From JALYXV01 sp963791545 (GTDB lineage Bacteria > Actinomycetota > Acidimicrobiia > Acidimicrobiales > Palsa-688), in NCBI GenBank assembly GCA_963791545.1, contig CAWBSR010000002.1, positions 124,001 through 188,000 on the forward strand: a stretch of 64,000 nt of DNA. The letters are read 5' to 3'. Under the pieces are notes generated by a model, which did no database searches, was not told the origin of the DNA, and was given only the letters and a program-made list of their open reading frames with translations. Below, in pieces: positions 8,901 to 18,873 of the stretch (position 1 is the stretch's first letter; every line of letters begins with the position of its first letter). The position numbers were made by a program, and so were the translations under genes.

Positions 8901-8927
8901 GTTGCCAGGCCCCCGGGGCCTGGCAAC
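8901..8927 (-). terminator. Intrinsic terminator after WxL-like protein A
   Basis: A perfect 13-bp inverted repeat (8901-8913 and 8915-8927) lies 33 bp beyond the stop of the upstream minus-strand gene. On the minus strand it is followed by CTTTGTCTTG, a short T-rich run. It sits between the two WxL-like genes and could make the first gene the most abundant product through partial termination. Confidence 0.75.
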
Positions 8928-8959
8928 TCTGTCCCGCGATCGATTGTCGACGGGGCCGA

Positions 8960-9529
8960 CTAGGCGATGGAGTGGGTGATGATCCCGCTGTAGGTACCAA
9001 TCACCGCCGCGCTGGGAATGGTCACAATCACCGTCGGGTCCCAAACCGCGGTGTTGTTGCCCACGACACCAGTGGCCGAGAAGGCCGTCTTCGAGGTGTC
9101 GATAGCCACCTTGTTGGCGACGAGGAGCTGGCCCGGTACTAAGACAGCCGTACCCGTGTTGGCGGTTGCCAGGCCGGACCAGTAGCTGACGTTGGTCTTG
9201 GAAATCGTCTCGTTCGCAGAGGCAGCGCCGGTAGTGAAGTTACCTGAGACGACGCTGGCTGTCCACGATCCGAGAAGCGCGCCCCGAGCGTCAGCGACGG
9301 TCACGCTCCCCAGTGCCGCCGTGATACTGGCCGTGCCGGTGGCTTGACTGCCCAAGGCGGCGCTCGCCGGTGGCGACACGGACAGGCCGCCACTGGCAGT
9401 CAGGATGAAGGTAGTGGTGGTGTCGCCGGGGGCCGCGGAGGCGGTGCCGGCGACGCCGACGAGGGCAGCCAGGGCCAATCCGGTGGTCGCCGCCAGGGCC
9501 GCGACCTTGGAGGTCAGATTCTTCTTCAT
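8960..9529 (-). CDS. WxL-like secreted protein A
   Basis: This is a 189-residue exported protein. Start ATG 9529 has an AAGGACG Shine-Dalgarno site upstream and yields a canonical signal peptide (MKKNLTSKVAAL then a hydrophobic core, cleavage near ASA-APGD). The mature domain is Thr/Ala/Ser-rich and ends in the block AVWDPTVIVTIPSAAVIGTY and on to SIA, typical of the WxL C-terminus. It is a paralog of the neighbouring gene downstream. It is separated from the response-regulator gene by 111 bp with its own candidate promoter, and from the paralog by a strong terminator. It is likely an abundant cell-surface protein. Confidence 0.68.
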   Translation of the reverse strand: MKKNLTSKVAALAATTGLALAALVGVAGTASAAPGDTTTTFILTASGGLSVSPPASAALGSQATGTASITAALGSVTVADARGALLGSWTASVVSGNFTTGAASANETISKTNVSYWSGLATANTGTAVLVPGQLLVANKVAIDTSKTAFSATGVVGNNTAVWDPTVIVTIPSAAVIGTYSGIITHSIA

Positions 9530-9616
9530 GATGCCCGTCCTTGGGAATGGTGGATGTCGTTTGGCTTCCACATTCATGTTCGGCCCGGGGACCGTTCTTC
9601 CCAATCGTCAGAATTG

Positions 9617-9644
9617 ATGATATTGCACTAATCGAGCGCGCTAA
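9617..9644 (-). promoter_or_regulatory. Candidate promoter of WxL-like gene A
   Basis: Reading the minus strand, TTAGCG (9644-9639) and TATCAT (9622-9617) are 16 bp apart in an AT-rich island that stands out from the GC-rich surroundings. It overlaps the stop of the response-regulator gene. The -35 match is weak. Confidence 0.35.
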
Positions 9645-10312
9645 ATGCCGGTCTGGGGCCACCCCGCCCGGCGGGCGAGGGCTACCGCGGCCAGCTGTGA
9701 CTTGACGTCAAGCTTCATCAGGATCGAGCGGATCTGGGTCCGGATCGTGGCCAGCGAGACATAGCTCCGGGATGCGATCGTCTCGGCCGATTGGCCTGCG
9801 ATCAAGGCGGCCAACACGGCCTGTTCCCGGGGGGTCAGGGTGGCGAAGGGGGCCAGCCGGGAGCCGTCGGCCCGCCGTTGCGCCCGCAGGTCGCCGATCA
9901 GCTCCTGCCGCTGGTTCTGGCTCAGGAGCTCCTCGCCGTCGACCACCCGCCGGACGGCGTCGACCAGATCCCCGAAGCCCGCCGCCTTGCTGGCGATACC
10001 GATAGCTCCGGCCTCGACACACTCGGCCAGGCGTACCTGGTCGACGATCCCCGTCACCATGACGACCCGGGCACCGGCTTTGATCAGGGGCCCGATGAGC
10101 TTGAGACCCGAGCCCAGGGGCGGGCCGAGGTCGAGGTCCAGCAGGACGAGGACGGGAAGGAGGCCGCCCACGCGGGCCACGACCGACTCAACCGAAAGGC
10201 CCGCGACCGTCTCTACTTCCAGCCCGCAGTCGCGAAGTGCCATGGCCAAGGTGGTGGCCAGGAGAAGCTGATCCTCGACGATCAGGAGACGGTCAGGGAC
10301 CTCGTCAATCAC
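9641..10312 (-). CDS. Two-component response regulator, LuxR/NarL family
   Basis: This has a receiver domain followed by a LuxR-type helix-turn-helix, about 223 residues. The acidic pair is in LLIVEDQ, the phosphorylated Asp in VLLDLDLG and the conserved Lys in IASKAAG. The output domain starts TLTPREQAVLAALIAGQSAE and contains the recognition helix SLATIRTQIRSILMKL. I prefer GTG 10312, which overlaps the kinase stop by 8 bp and suggests coupled translation; a longer frame reaches 10366. Its position between a kinase and the WxL-like genes suggests that it controls them, which is inference. Confidence 0.88.
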   Translation of the reverse strand: MIDEVPDRLLIVEDQLLLATTLAMALRDCGLEVETVAGLSVESVVARVGGLLPVLVLLDLDLGPPLGSGLKLIGPLIKAGARVVMVTGIVDQVRLAECVEAGAIGIASKAAGFGDLVDAVRRVVDGEELLSQNQRQELIGDLRAQRRADGSRLAPFATLTPREQAVLAALIAGQSAETIASRSYVSLATIRTQIRSILMKLDVKSQLAAVALARRAGWPQTGI

Positions 10313-11264
10313 GGCGGACAGGCACACAGACACCGAAGGAAGTGCCGCCCCCCGGGCGCTCGGCAATCCGGACGAACCCGCCCTGTTCCCTCGTCAAGCG
10401 GATAGCAATGTGAAGTTCCGTGACCCGGTCGTCGTGGCGCGGCGCTCGCCGATCACGATCGAGGATCGCCAGCCGCTCCCTGGGCGGGATCTGCGGTCCT
10501 CGATCCTCGACCCACAAGATGGCGCAGTCGCCCCCCCGTTCCCCCCGCAGCCTAAGCGTGCCTTCTCGGGGGGACCGGCGGTGGCCATAGGCCAGGAGCT
10601 GGCGCACCGCCTCCTCGACCACGTCGGGCTCGCCCTGCCCCATCAAGTCGGAAGGCACATCGACCTCAAGGCCGCTAGTCCACCGCGGATCCCTGGTCGC
10701 GGCCGCGGCCACGCCGGCCAGCGAGAACCCGGGCTGGCCGGTCTCGCCGGTCAGCAGCGCCCGGACGCGCCTCAACCCCGATTCCAGCACTTCGTTGAGC
10801 ACGGTGCGATCGGCGGGGCGGAGACCTCCCCGGGCCAGGATGGTTGCCGCCCCCTCCACGGCGGTGAAGGCGTTGGCCAGGTCATGACGCCGGACCTGCT
10901 CCGCGCCCTCCTGGAGGCGCGCCCGCACGTCCGCGGTGGCGGCATCGAGCTCCAGGTCGAAGCGCCGCCGGCTGGCATCGCGCCGGGCCCGCAGCCGGGT
11001 CGCCACGATCCCTACTGACACCCCGGCCGCTGAGATTACCGCGGCCGCCATCGCCAGCCGGGCCAGCGGCGCGAGCGGCGCGCCCCCCGCCGGCCCGGGC
11101 GGCGCGACGGCCGCGCCCGGATCAGGCCCGCGCCCCCCGTACCGGGCCCTACCGCGGTGGTCTTCGCCGGAAATCCCGATGCCGCTGTCTCCCACCATCA
11201 CAATGATGTCATCGCCTTCCCCGTTGTCCCTCGAGGCGGGCGAGCTCGGTTCGGGGGTAACCAC
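10305..11264 (-). CDS. Histidine-kinase-like sensor protein (atypical)
   Basis: The protein has a Pro/Gly/Ala-rich N-terminus, one transmembrane helix (about 67-90, LARLAMAAAVISAAGVSVGI) and a coiled segment. An H-box-like RRHDLANAFTAVEGAATIL carries the presumed phosphoacceptor His in an H-D-L-x-N context like NarX/DegS-type kinases. The C-terminus looks like a reduced HATPase: an ILWVEDRGPQIPPRER segment stands where the G1 box DNGxGI is expected, and a final GGTSFGVCVPV fits the G2/F end. The N box is not obvious, so ATP binding is uncertain. The start is GTG 11264, with an alternative ATG at 11198. It overlaps the response-regulator gene. Confidence 0.75.
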   Translation of the reverse strand: MVTPEPSSPASRDNGEGDDIIVMVGDSGIGISGEDHRGRARYGGRGPDPGAAVAPPGPAGGAPLAPLARLAMAAAVISAAGVSVGIVATRLRARRDASRRRFDLELDAATADVRARLQEGAEQVRRHDLANAFTAVEGAATILARGGLRPADRTVLNEVLESGLRRVRALLTGETGQPGFSLAGVAAAATRDPRWTSGLEVDVPSDLMGQGEPDVVEEAVRQLLAYGHRRSPREGTLRLRGERGGDCAILWVEDRGPQIPPRERLAILDRDRRAPRHDDRVTELHIAIRLTREQGGFVRIAERPGGGTSFGVCVPVRRD

Positions 11265-11347
11265 CGGTAGAGCCCATAGGGTGAGGGCCGGCCGTCTTCG
11301 ACTAAGGCTGCCATTCGACGCCGCCGATCAGGGGATGGTTCCGAGAC

Positions 11348-13459
<2,112 letters not shown>

Positions 13460-13759
13460 GGTCGCCCGCGCCTCCAGATCAAGCGCACGGGGTTCATCCT
13501 GCCTGAGCCACCCGGGCCGAGCCCTACGCTGCTGCAGTGGCGCTTCAGGAGAAGGTCCGGTTCGGGGCCGACTACCTCGATTCGGTGACGAGGTTGCTAC
13601 AGCGGGTCCGCCAGCATCGTGAGCCGCCGCTGACAACCCGCTTCGTCGCCGACGCCGCCTCGAGCGGATCCGGGGGCCTTACGGGGCGGCAAAGCGTGGC
13701 TGGGGAGCGCCGCGCTACTCTCGCTGCGCTACCGGCCACGTGGGGAGAAGGGGACAGCC
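13460..13759. other. Gene-poor stretch after glgX
   Basis: About 300 bp without a convincing gene. A GTG at 13537 opens a frame whose first 33 residues (ALQEKVRFGADYLDSVTRLL and on) look protein-like, then degrade into Arg/Ser-rich translation typical of non-coding GC-rich DNA. It could be a remnant, but I recognise no family. No clear terminator was found after glgX. Confidence 0.4.
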
Positions 13760-14011
13760 ATGGTGTCGTCGCCGTCGACGCAGCCACCACCCGGCTCGCC
13801 CCAAACCACAACCGGGGCTGCCGGGCCACGCCCGCCTCGACACCGCCTCGACGGCCCGACCATGACCGCCGGCGCCGACGGCCAACGGGGTTGGGTGACC
13901 GGTTGCTCCTGCGGTTGGCGCGGCGACGTGGCGGGAACCGAGGTTCTGGCGGTCGCCGATGGCGAGCAACACCTCACCCTCGCCACCATCCGACGCCCGC
14001 CGCGAGCCTGA
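13760..14011 (+). CDS. Small protein with CSCGW motif, unknown function
   Basis: This 83-residue protein starts at ATG 13760, behind a strong GGGGAGAAGGGG Shine-Dalgarno site. The N-terminal half is Pro/Thr-rich. The C-terminal half contains WVTGCSCGWRGDVAGTEVLA followed by a short helix with EQHL. The Cys-x-Cys-Gly-Trp pattern recurs in small actinobacterial proteins thought to bind metal, but I cannot name the family. The gene stands alone on the plus strand. Confidence 0.55.
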   Translation: MVSSPSTQPPPGSPQTTTGAAGPRPPRHRLDGPTMTAGADGQRGWVTGCSCGWRGDVAGTEVLAVADGEQHLTLATIRRPPRA

Positions 14012-14226
14012 TCAGGGCGACGGCTGGGCGGCATTCCCATTCTGGCTATTCATTCGGGTCACTCGGGCTCCTGGAACCAGGGCCCGAGGATCGCCTGATT
14101 CCAAAAACGGGGCGCCCGGCCTAGCCGGTGACAACTGTTTCGACTGATCCGGCTGGACGCCGTCGGGCGAAGGCTTTTCGAGGTCGCACGCGCAGGGCGT
14201 GCCGAGCCACGGAGAGGGGCACGGAG

Positions 14227-15165
14227 ATGTTTCAGCTTCGCCGGTGGGGGCGGGTTCGAATGGCCGCGGTGGGCGCCTTGGCGCTGGGAATGTCGGCGTG
14301 CCGCGGAGGGGGCAGCCAGGCATCACGGCTGGGCGATTCCTCTATCGCATCGGTCAAAGTGGTGGCCACCGTCGCCGGCCCGACCGACGCCGCTCCCAGC
14401 CCCGATGGCTCGGTGTTCTACCTCCTCGGGAACGACAACTCCCAGGCCAGTATCCAGCGAGTGCCCGCATCGGGGGGAACGCCTGCGATCCTGCACCTCG
14501 GCGCGCCGCTTCGTTCGCCCAAGGGCGTCGCCGTCTCGACCGACGGTAGCCAGGTGTTCGTCGCCGATCCTCTGGCGGGCCGGGTCTTCTCGGTACCATC
14601 GGCCGGCGGTACGCCCAGCGTGGTCGCCGGTACTGAGGGCCGTTCGCCGCGGGGTCTGGACGTGATCGCCGGCCAGGGGTCCGACATCATCTACTTCACC
14701 GGTGTCGATCCCGCCGATGGGGCGCCGGGCGTGTTCTCGGTTCCCGCGGCCGGCGGAGCGGTCACGGTGGTGGCCAAGGGATCACCCCTGGTGTCGCCCG
14801 ACGCGGTAGTCGTCACCGGCAGTGCGGTCTATCTCAGTGATCGGGGAGGCGCTACCAACCGGGGCGCGGTGTTCAAGGTCAGCGGATCGGCGGTCATCAA
14901 GGTCACTGACGTTGCTCTGGGTGATCCCGGCGGGGTGAGCGTGACCGCCAACGGGAAGACCCTGCTGGTGAGTTCGCAGAACCCCGCCACCGGGGCGGAC
15001 CAAGTGCTGCTGGTCGACCTCGCCACGGGCAAGACCGGTACCGTCACCAAAGTCATCGGCGCCAACCACAACAGCGCCGGCGGCGTCCATCGGGCTTTTC
15101 ACGGCACCGTCTTCGCCTGGGCCGACGACAGGCGCAGCGGCCGGGTGTACCGGGTCGAACCCTAA
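14227..15165 (+). CDS. Beta-propeller lipoprotein
   Basis: This 312-residue exported lipoprotein starts at ATG 14227 with GGAGAGGGG upstream. The signal peptide ends in the lipobox MSAC with the lipidated Cys. The rest is a set of repeated blades with S-V-P-A-x-G-G-T/A spacing (VPASGGTP, VPSAGGTP, VPAAGGAV), as in SMP-30/NHL/YncE-type beta propellers. No catalytic residues can be assigned. It is convergent with the aquaporin gene 63 bp away. Function is unknown; binding at the cell surface is inferred. Confidence 0.8.
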   Translation: MFQLRRWGRVRMAAVGALALGMSACRGGGSQASRLGDSSIASVKVVATVAGPTDAAPSPDGSVFYLLGNDNSQASIQRVPASGGTPAILHLGAPLRSPKGVAVSTDGSQVFVADPLAGRVFSVPSAGGTPSVVAGTEGRSPRGLDVIAGQGSDIIYFTGVDPADGAPGVFSVPAAGGAVTVVAKGSPLVSPDAVVVTGSAVYLSDRGGATNRGAVFKVSGSAVIKVTDVALGDPGGVSVTANGKTLLVSSQNPATGADQVLLVDLATGKTGTVTKVIGANHNSAGGVHRAFHGTVFAWADDRRSGRVYRVEP

Positions 15166-15228
15166 CGACCTGAGGCGGCGCCGCCGCGGCGAGTGGGTGC
15201 GCCACGTCACCGACAGGTCCCGCGATGG

Positions 15229-15951
15229 TCATCTCGGGACCTCCTCGGGGGCATGGGGGACGATGACGTCGGCGGCCGATCCCGCCGTCTGGGGGTAGAG
15301 GATCCTGATCGCGGCGACGGCGAGGGCGGCCCCGACGACCTGGGCGGCGATGAACGCCGGTGCCGAGGACGGTTCGATCCCGGCAAAGGTGTCGGTGAAC
15401 ATGCGCCCCGTCGTCACCGCCGGGTTGGCGAAGCTGGTTGAGGACGTGAAGAAGTAGGCCCCTCCGATGTAGGCGCCGACCGCCAATGGCGCCGCCGGCG
15501 CCCGCCCCGAGCGGACGACGCCGAAGATGACCAGCAGCAGGCCGAAGGTGGCCACCACCTCGGCCAGCCACAACGGCCCCGACGAGCGGATCTTGCTAGA
15601 GGCCTCGAAGGCGGGCAAGGCGAACATGGCGTTGGCCAGCACCGAGCCGCAAATCCCCCCCGCCAACTGGGCGGCGATGTAGGCGCCGGCATCAATGGTG
15701 GTGATCCCGCCGAAGACCCGGTCCGCCAGGGTCACGACCGGGTTGAAATGCCCCCCCGACACCGGGCCGAGGGCCAGGATCAGGGCGACCAGAGCGCCGA
15801 CGGTGGCGGCGGTGTTCTCCAGCAGCTCCAGGCCGATGTCGCCCGGGGACAGCTTGGCCGCCGCTATCCCCGAGCCGACCACAGCTGTGACGAGCAGGCC
15901 GGTGCCGAGGAACTCGGCCAAGGCGCGGCGGCCCAGCGGTCCTGTGCCCAT
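15229..15951 (-). CDS. MIP-family channel (aquaglyceroporin, arsenic-linked)
   Basis: This 240-residue channel has six predicted transmembrane helices and two NPA-type boxes: NPV in GGHFNPVVTLADRV and NPA in STSFANPAVTTGRM. The first box being NPV rather than NPA is a small deviation. A GGGAGC-like ribosome site lies before ATG 15951, and the start follows the arsI stop by 8 bp, so the two are cotranscribed. Aquaporins in ars operons (AqpS type) move arsenite or methylarsenite down its gradient. The arsenic role here is inferred from its neighbours. Confidence 0.9.
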   Translation of the reverse strand: MGTGPLGRRALAEFLGTGLLVTAVVGSGIAAAKLSPGDIGLELLENTAATVGALVALILALGPVSGGHFNPVVTLADRVFGGITTIDAGAYIAAQLAGGICGSVLANAMFALPAFEASSKIRSSGPLWLAEVVATFGLLLVIFGVVRSGRAPAAPLAVGAYIGGAYFFTSSTSFANPAVTTGRMFTDTFAGIEPSSAPAFIAAQVVGAALAVAAIRILYPQTAGSAADVIVPHAPEEVPR

Positions 15952-15959
15952 TTGCTCCC

Positions 15960-16445
15960 TCAGTCGGCGCCGACGGGCTGGTCACAGCACTCCGATACGA
16001 CCGCGGCCGGCGTGGACGAACAGCATCCGCCGGGGCCGCAACTGCCCGGATTGGAACCCCGCAACGAGCCGGGCTCGGTCTCGGCGTCGGCCAGCACGGT
16101 GTAAACCTCCCACGGGGCGCCGTCGGGGTCGTCGACCCACACCTTGTCCTGCCGGGCGTAGCAGCAGGTGACGTTGTCCTCGACCGCGGTGGCCAGGCCG
16201 TGGCCGGCCAAGCGGGCCTGGGCGTCCGCCACCTGGTCGGCGGAGCCGACCTCGACTCCGAGATGGTTCATCGTCCCCGCTTTCCCCTGGCCCTCGATTA
16301 GGACCAGTTTGAGGGGTGGTTCCGCGATCGCGAAGTTGGCGTAGCCGGGCCGGCGTTTGGCCGGCTCGGTCGCGAACAGCTTGGAGTAGAACTCGACGGC
16401 GGCGTCGATATCAGCGACATTGAGAGCGAGCTGGACACGGGACAC
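15960..16445 (-). CDS. arsI: ArsI/CadI-family dioxygenase (organoarsenical C-As lyase)
   Basis: This is a vicinal-oxygen-chelate fold protein of 161 residues. The vicinal cysteine pair in NVTCCYARQD (Cys94-Cys95) is the substrate-binding feature of ArsI. Candidate iron ligands are Gln5, His61 (NHLGVEV) and Glu113 (APWEVYTV). A C-terminal tail is unusually rich in cysteine (SCGPGGCCSS, ECCDQP), suggesting extra metalloid binding. GTG 16445 is chosen because GGAGGT lies 5 nt upstream; the longer ATG at 16463 would place that site inside the gene. The family also includes cadmium-induced CadI, so the substrate is probable rather than certain. Confidence 0.88.
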   Translation of the reverse strand: MSRVQLALNVADIDAAVEFYSKLFATEPAKRRPGYANFAIAEPPLKLVLIEGQGKAGTMNHLGVEVGSADQVADAQARLAGHGLATAVEDNVTCCYARQDKVWVDDPDGAPWEVYTVLADAETEPGSLRGSNPGSCGPGGCCSSTPAAVVSECCDQPVGAD

Positions 16446-16483
16446 GGGGACCTCCGCTAACATTCGTGGTTGTCGATACGTCG

Positions 16484-16512
16484 ATCATGGTCGATGCATC
16501 CACGATTGTCAA
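16484..16512 (-). promoter_or_regulatory. arsI-aquaporin promoter and probable ArsR operator
   Basis: On the minus strand a perfect -35 TTGACA (16512-16507) and a -10 CATGAT (16489-16484) are exactly 17 bp apart, upstream of arsI. The same interval holds GTCGAT copies at 16472, 16480 and 16490, and lies in the 85-bp gap between divergent arsI and arsR. Binding by ArsR over this promoter is the expected arrangement but is inferred. Confidence 0.7.
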
Positions 16513-16530
16513 TGCGAAGGTGGTACGTGT

Positions 16531-16875
16531 GTGAAACAGTTCCCGGCGATCGAGGCAGCGGTGGACGATTGCTGTCCCTCCGTGCTGACCGCCCCACTCG
16601 GCGAAGCGAGGGCTGAGCTGTTGGCCAAGGGGTTCGCGGCCTTGGCCGATCCGGCCCGGCTGCGGGTCCTGTCGATGCTCGCCGGGGCCGCCAACGGCGA
16701 AGTGTGCGTGTGCGAGTTCGTGGAGCCGCTGGGCAAGAGCCAGCCCACCGTCAGCCACCACCTCAAGGTGCTCGGCGACGCCGGCCTGATCCGGGGGGAC
16801 CGGCGAGGCAAGTGGGTCTGGTACTCGTTGGTGCCAGAACGCCTGGCGGCGCTGCGCACCGCCCTCGACTCCTAG
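16531..16875 (+). CDS. arsR: ArsR-family metalloregulator
   Basis: This 114-residue winged-helix repressor releases DNA on binding As(III). The recognition helix is seen in SQPTVSHHLKVLGDAGLI and the wing in RGDRRGKWVWYSL. Cysteines sit at 14-15 (DDCCPS) and at 59 and 61 (EVCVCEF), a distribution like actinobacterial ArsR proteins that use an N-terminal Cys pair plus a helix Cys. The start is GTG 16531, preceded by AAGGTGG. It is divergent from arsI and probably represses both itself and arsI-aquaporin. Confidence 0.92.
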   Translation: MKQFPAIEAAVDDCCPSVLTAPLGEARAELLAKGFAALADPARLRVLSMLAGAANGEVCVCEFVEPLGKSQPTVSHHLKVLGDAGLIRGDRRGKWVWYSLVPERLAALRTALDS

Positions 16876-16881
16876 CCGCAG

Positions 16882-16902
16882 CCGACTCTCCTGGAGGGTC
16901 GG
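16882..16902 (+). terminator. Candidate terminator after arsR
   Basis: A 10-bp inverted repeat (CCGACTCTCC / GGAGGGTCGG, one G-T pair) begins 6 bp after the arsR stop. It lacks a downstream T run, as many actinobacterial terminators do, and the loop is very short. Confidence 0.4.
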
Positions 16903-17203
16903 CGCAAGTGGGCGGCGCCCCCTTGTTGGCGGGCGCATCACGCGGGCTGGCCTCTCCCAGGTGGACCGGGGAGGGGCGGACGGCGCAACCCGGCTACTGT
17001 GTCGGGCTGGGGCGAAGCAGCCGCCCCCTACCTCGTCGCTGCCGGAGAACCCTAGGCGGGCGGGTCCTGGATCTTGCGATAGCCGCAGCCGGGATTCTCG
17101 AACCACGGCCGCTGGTTGTCACCCCACCCGGGCCCCCGGTGGCGCACTCAAAGAGAGAAGCGCTGTCCATGGTTGATCGGTCTCGAACCGCTTCGCCTCC
17201 CCG
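16903..17203. other. Gene-poor stretch between arsR and the GAF-ANTAR gene
   Basis: About 300 bp with no supported gene on either strand. The only structure noted is a GC-rich inverted patch around 17125-17140. The upstream signals for the next gene were not identified. Confidence 0.4.
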
Positions 17204-17923
17204 ATGACGGCCGCCGCGGAGTACTGGCGCCAGGTCGTCGTCATCGCCGATGCCGGCCCCGACCTGCCCAGCCCCAATCCGAGCCTCCCCGGCCCCAGCG
17301 CCTTGTGCGCCGCCTGCGCCGCCGTCTTTGTCGTGGCCGGGGTTGCGATCACCTTGATGGACCCGGCCGCGGCTGGGGCGGCCTATGCCTCGAATACGGG
17401 GACGTACCAACTTGAAGAGTTGCAGTTCGAAATCGGCGAGGGCCCGACGATCGACGGCTTCGCGGCCGGCCTGCCGCTCGATGAACCGGATCTGGCCGGT
17501 CTCGGTCCCGGAAGATGGATGGCGTTCGGGCCTCCGGCTGCCGCCGCGGGCGTTCGCAGCGTCTTCTCGTTCCCGCTTCAGGTCGGGGCGGCTCGGGTCG
17601 GGACCCTTACCGTCTACCGGGCCGAAGCGGGCCCCCTCAGCGACGACCTTCATCGCGGCCTGCTTGTCGTGGCCGAGATGATCACCCGATTGATACTTGG
17701 CTGGCAATCCCGCGCCCCGGAGGGACTATTGGCTTTTGAGCTTGGGCACGAGGGCGTGTACCTGGCTGTGGTCCACCAGGCGTCGGGGATGATCTCGGTG
17801 CAACTTGATGTCGGCGTGGGCGAGGCGTTGGCCCGCCTGCGGGCCCGGGCATTTGCCAATTCCATGATCCTCGCCGACCTGGCCGCTGACGTCGTCGGCC
17901 GGCGGGTTCGCTTTGACGACTAA
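17204..17923 (+). CDS. GAF-ANTAR domain regulator (1)
   Basis: This is a 239-residue cytosolic protein. A GAF-like sensor fills about residues 20-160 (QFEIGEGPTIDGF, VFSFPLQVGAARVGTLTVYR). An ANTAR RNA-binding domain forms the last 60 residues (VHQASGMISVQLDVGVGEAL through LADLAADVVGRRV). ANTAR domains act as antiterminators by binding paired hairpins in nascent RNA. The usual VIEQAKG start of the domain is altered to VHQASGM, which keeps the pattern. ATG 17204 has no strong ribosome site. A second GAF-ANTAR gene lies 0.95 kb downstream on the other strand. Confidence 0.85.
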   Translation: MTAAAEYWRQVVVIADAGPDLPSPNPSLPGPSALCAACAAVFVVAGVAITLMDPAAAGAAYASNTGTYQLEELQFEIGEGPTIDGFAAGLPLDEPDLAGLGPGRWMAFGPPAAAAGVRSVFSFPLQVGAARVGTLTVYRAEAGPLSDDLHRGLLVVAEMITRLILGWQSRAPEGLLAFELGHEGVYLAVVHQASGMISVQLDVGVGEALARLRARAFANSMILADLAADVVGRRVRFDD

Positions 17924-18034
17924 CTATCACCACGACGTCATGAACCGCCACACGGTTGTCCCTGGCTTCGGTTTGTTGATATCAAACTGTGGCGCGCGGG
18001 ACCCGACAGCGGCGGCGCGCTTTCCGAGGAGCGA

Positions 18035-18796
18035 ATGGCTTTGACCTCCAGGCCTCATCCCGACGACGAGTTTCGCGACCTGTTCCAGCAGGCCGAGCAA
18101 GCGGCCCAAGGCGAGGTCCGAGACGACTGGGTGGCGGTGCTGGAGTTCGCACCCGGCCGCGGGCACGGCGTCGACGAAATGGCCGACTTGGGACTGCTGT
18201 TAGAGGCGCTACGGGAGTGGCAGCCGACGGCCCTGTTCAATGTTGACCGCTACGCCATCCAGCTTCACGTCCGCGCTCCTGATCCCGTCGAGGCGCTGCA
18301 GGTCGCATTCGAAGGGCATCAGGCGGCGACCCGGGCGGCTGGGATCAACGCCGGGTGTTTCCTTCGTTCCGAAATCCTCACGGTCGAGGAGTTCGAAAGC
18401 GACTTCCAGTCCGACCGGAAGGCAGAGCGACCGCCACCCCCTTCCAGGGGGCCGGCCGCGGTCTCCATCGACGTCCACGAGGCGACGCGAGCGCTCATCA
18501 GCGCCACCACGACGACAGAAGTCACCGCCATCCTGGTCCGCTATGGCGCCTCCATCGGCGCCCAAATCCACCTCGGCCAGATCCACCTCGGTGCCCCGGT
18601 CAGGGCGGATGAGGTTGCCGTCGATTTCGGATTCGAGGACGGGCCCCGGATCACGGCCTGTGCGCCCGCGGCCAGCCCGGCCGGGCTGCTGATCCAGCGC
18701 TCTCTGCCGGCGTTGCTGGAAGATGCTCACATCGCACGGGCCCGCATCGCAGCATTGGCGCGCAACGACGACACTCCATCCTCCGACGCTTCGTGA
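18035..18796 (+). CDS. Protein of unknown function
   Basis: This 253-residue soluble protein starts at ATG 18035 with CGAGGAGCG upstream, a good ribosome site. The N-terminal half (about 1-128) looks like a compact alpha/beta domain with LREWQPTALFNVDRYAIQLH and the end SEILTVEEFES. A Pro-rich linker (about 130-145) separates a second domain (about 146-250) with a short internal duplication QIHLGQIHLG. I recognise no family. Its place between two GAF-ANTAR regulators and its two-domain build suggest a sensory or partner role, which is only inference. Confidence 0.7.
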   Translation: MALTSRPHPDDEFRDLFQQAEQAAQGEVRDDWVAVLEFAPGRGHGVDEMADLGLLLEALREWQPTALFNVDRYAIQLHVRAPDPVEALQVAFEGHQAATRAAGINAGCFLRSEILTVEEFESDFQSDRKAERPPPPSRGPAAVSIDVHEATRALISATTTTEVTAILVRYGASIGAQIHLGQIHLGAPVRADEVAVDFGFEDGPRITACAPAASPAGLLIQRSLPALLEDAHIARARIAALARNDDTPSSDAS

Positions 18797-18873
18797 ATGG
18801 CGTGGGGGAAACGGGCGGCGCCTGCCCGAACTGGCTACCGATGCGCCGGACAGAGAAACCTGAATCCGCAGAA

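Noticed and set aside
8323..8926. N-terminal extension of the DUF916-like protein to 8926
   Set aside because: The extension overlaps WxL-like gene B in another frame and lacks any feature. A clear signal peptide begins at ATG 8323.
13537..14124. A 195-codon gene after glgX
   Set aside because: Only the first 33 residues look protein-like; the rest is Arg/Pro/Ser-rich and overlaps the better-supported small gene at 13760 in another frame.
17085..17110. tRNA T-arm-like sequence on the minus strand (GGTTCGAGAATCC)
   Set aside because: The base expected to close the T stem is wrong, and no acceptor, D or anticodon arm can be formed.
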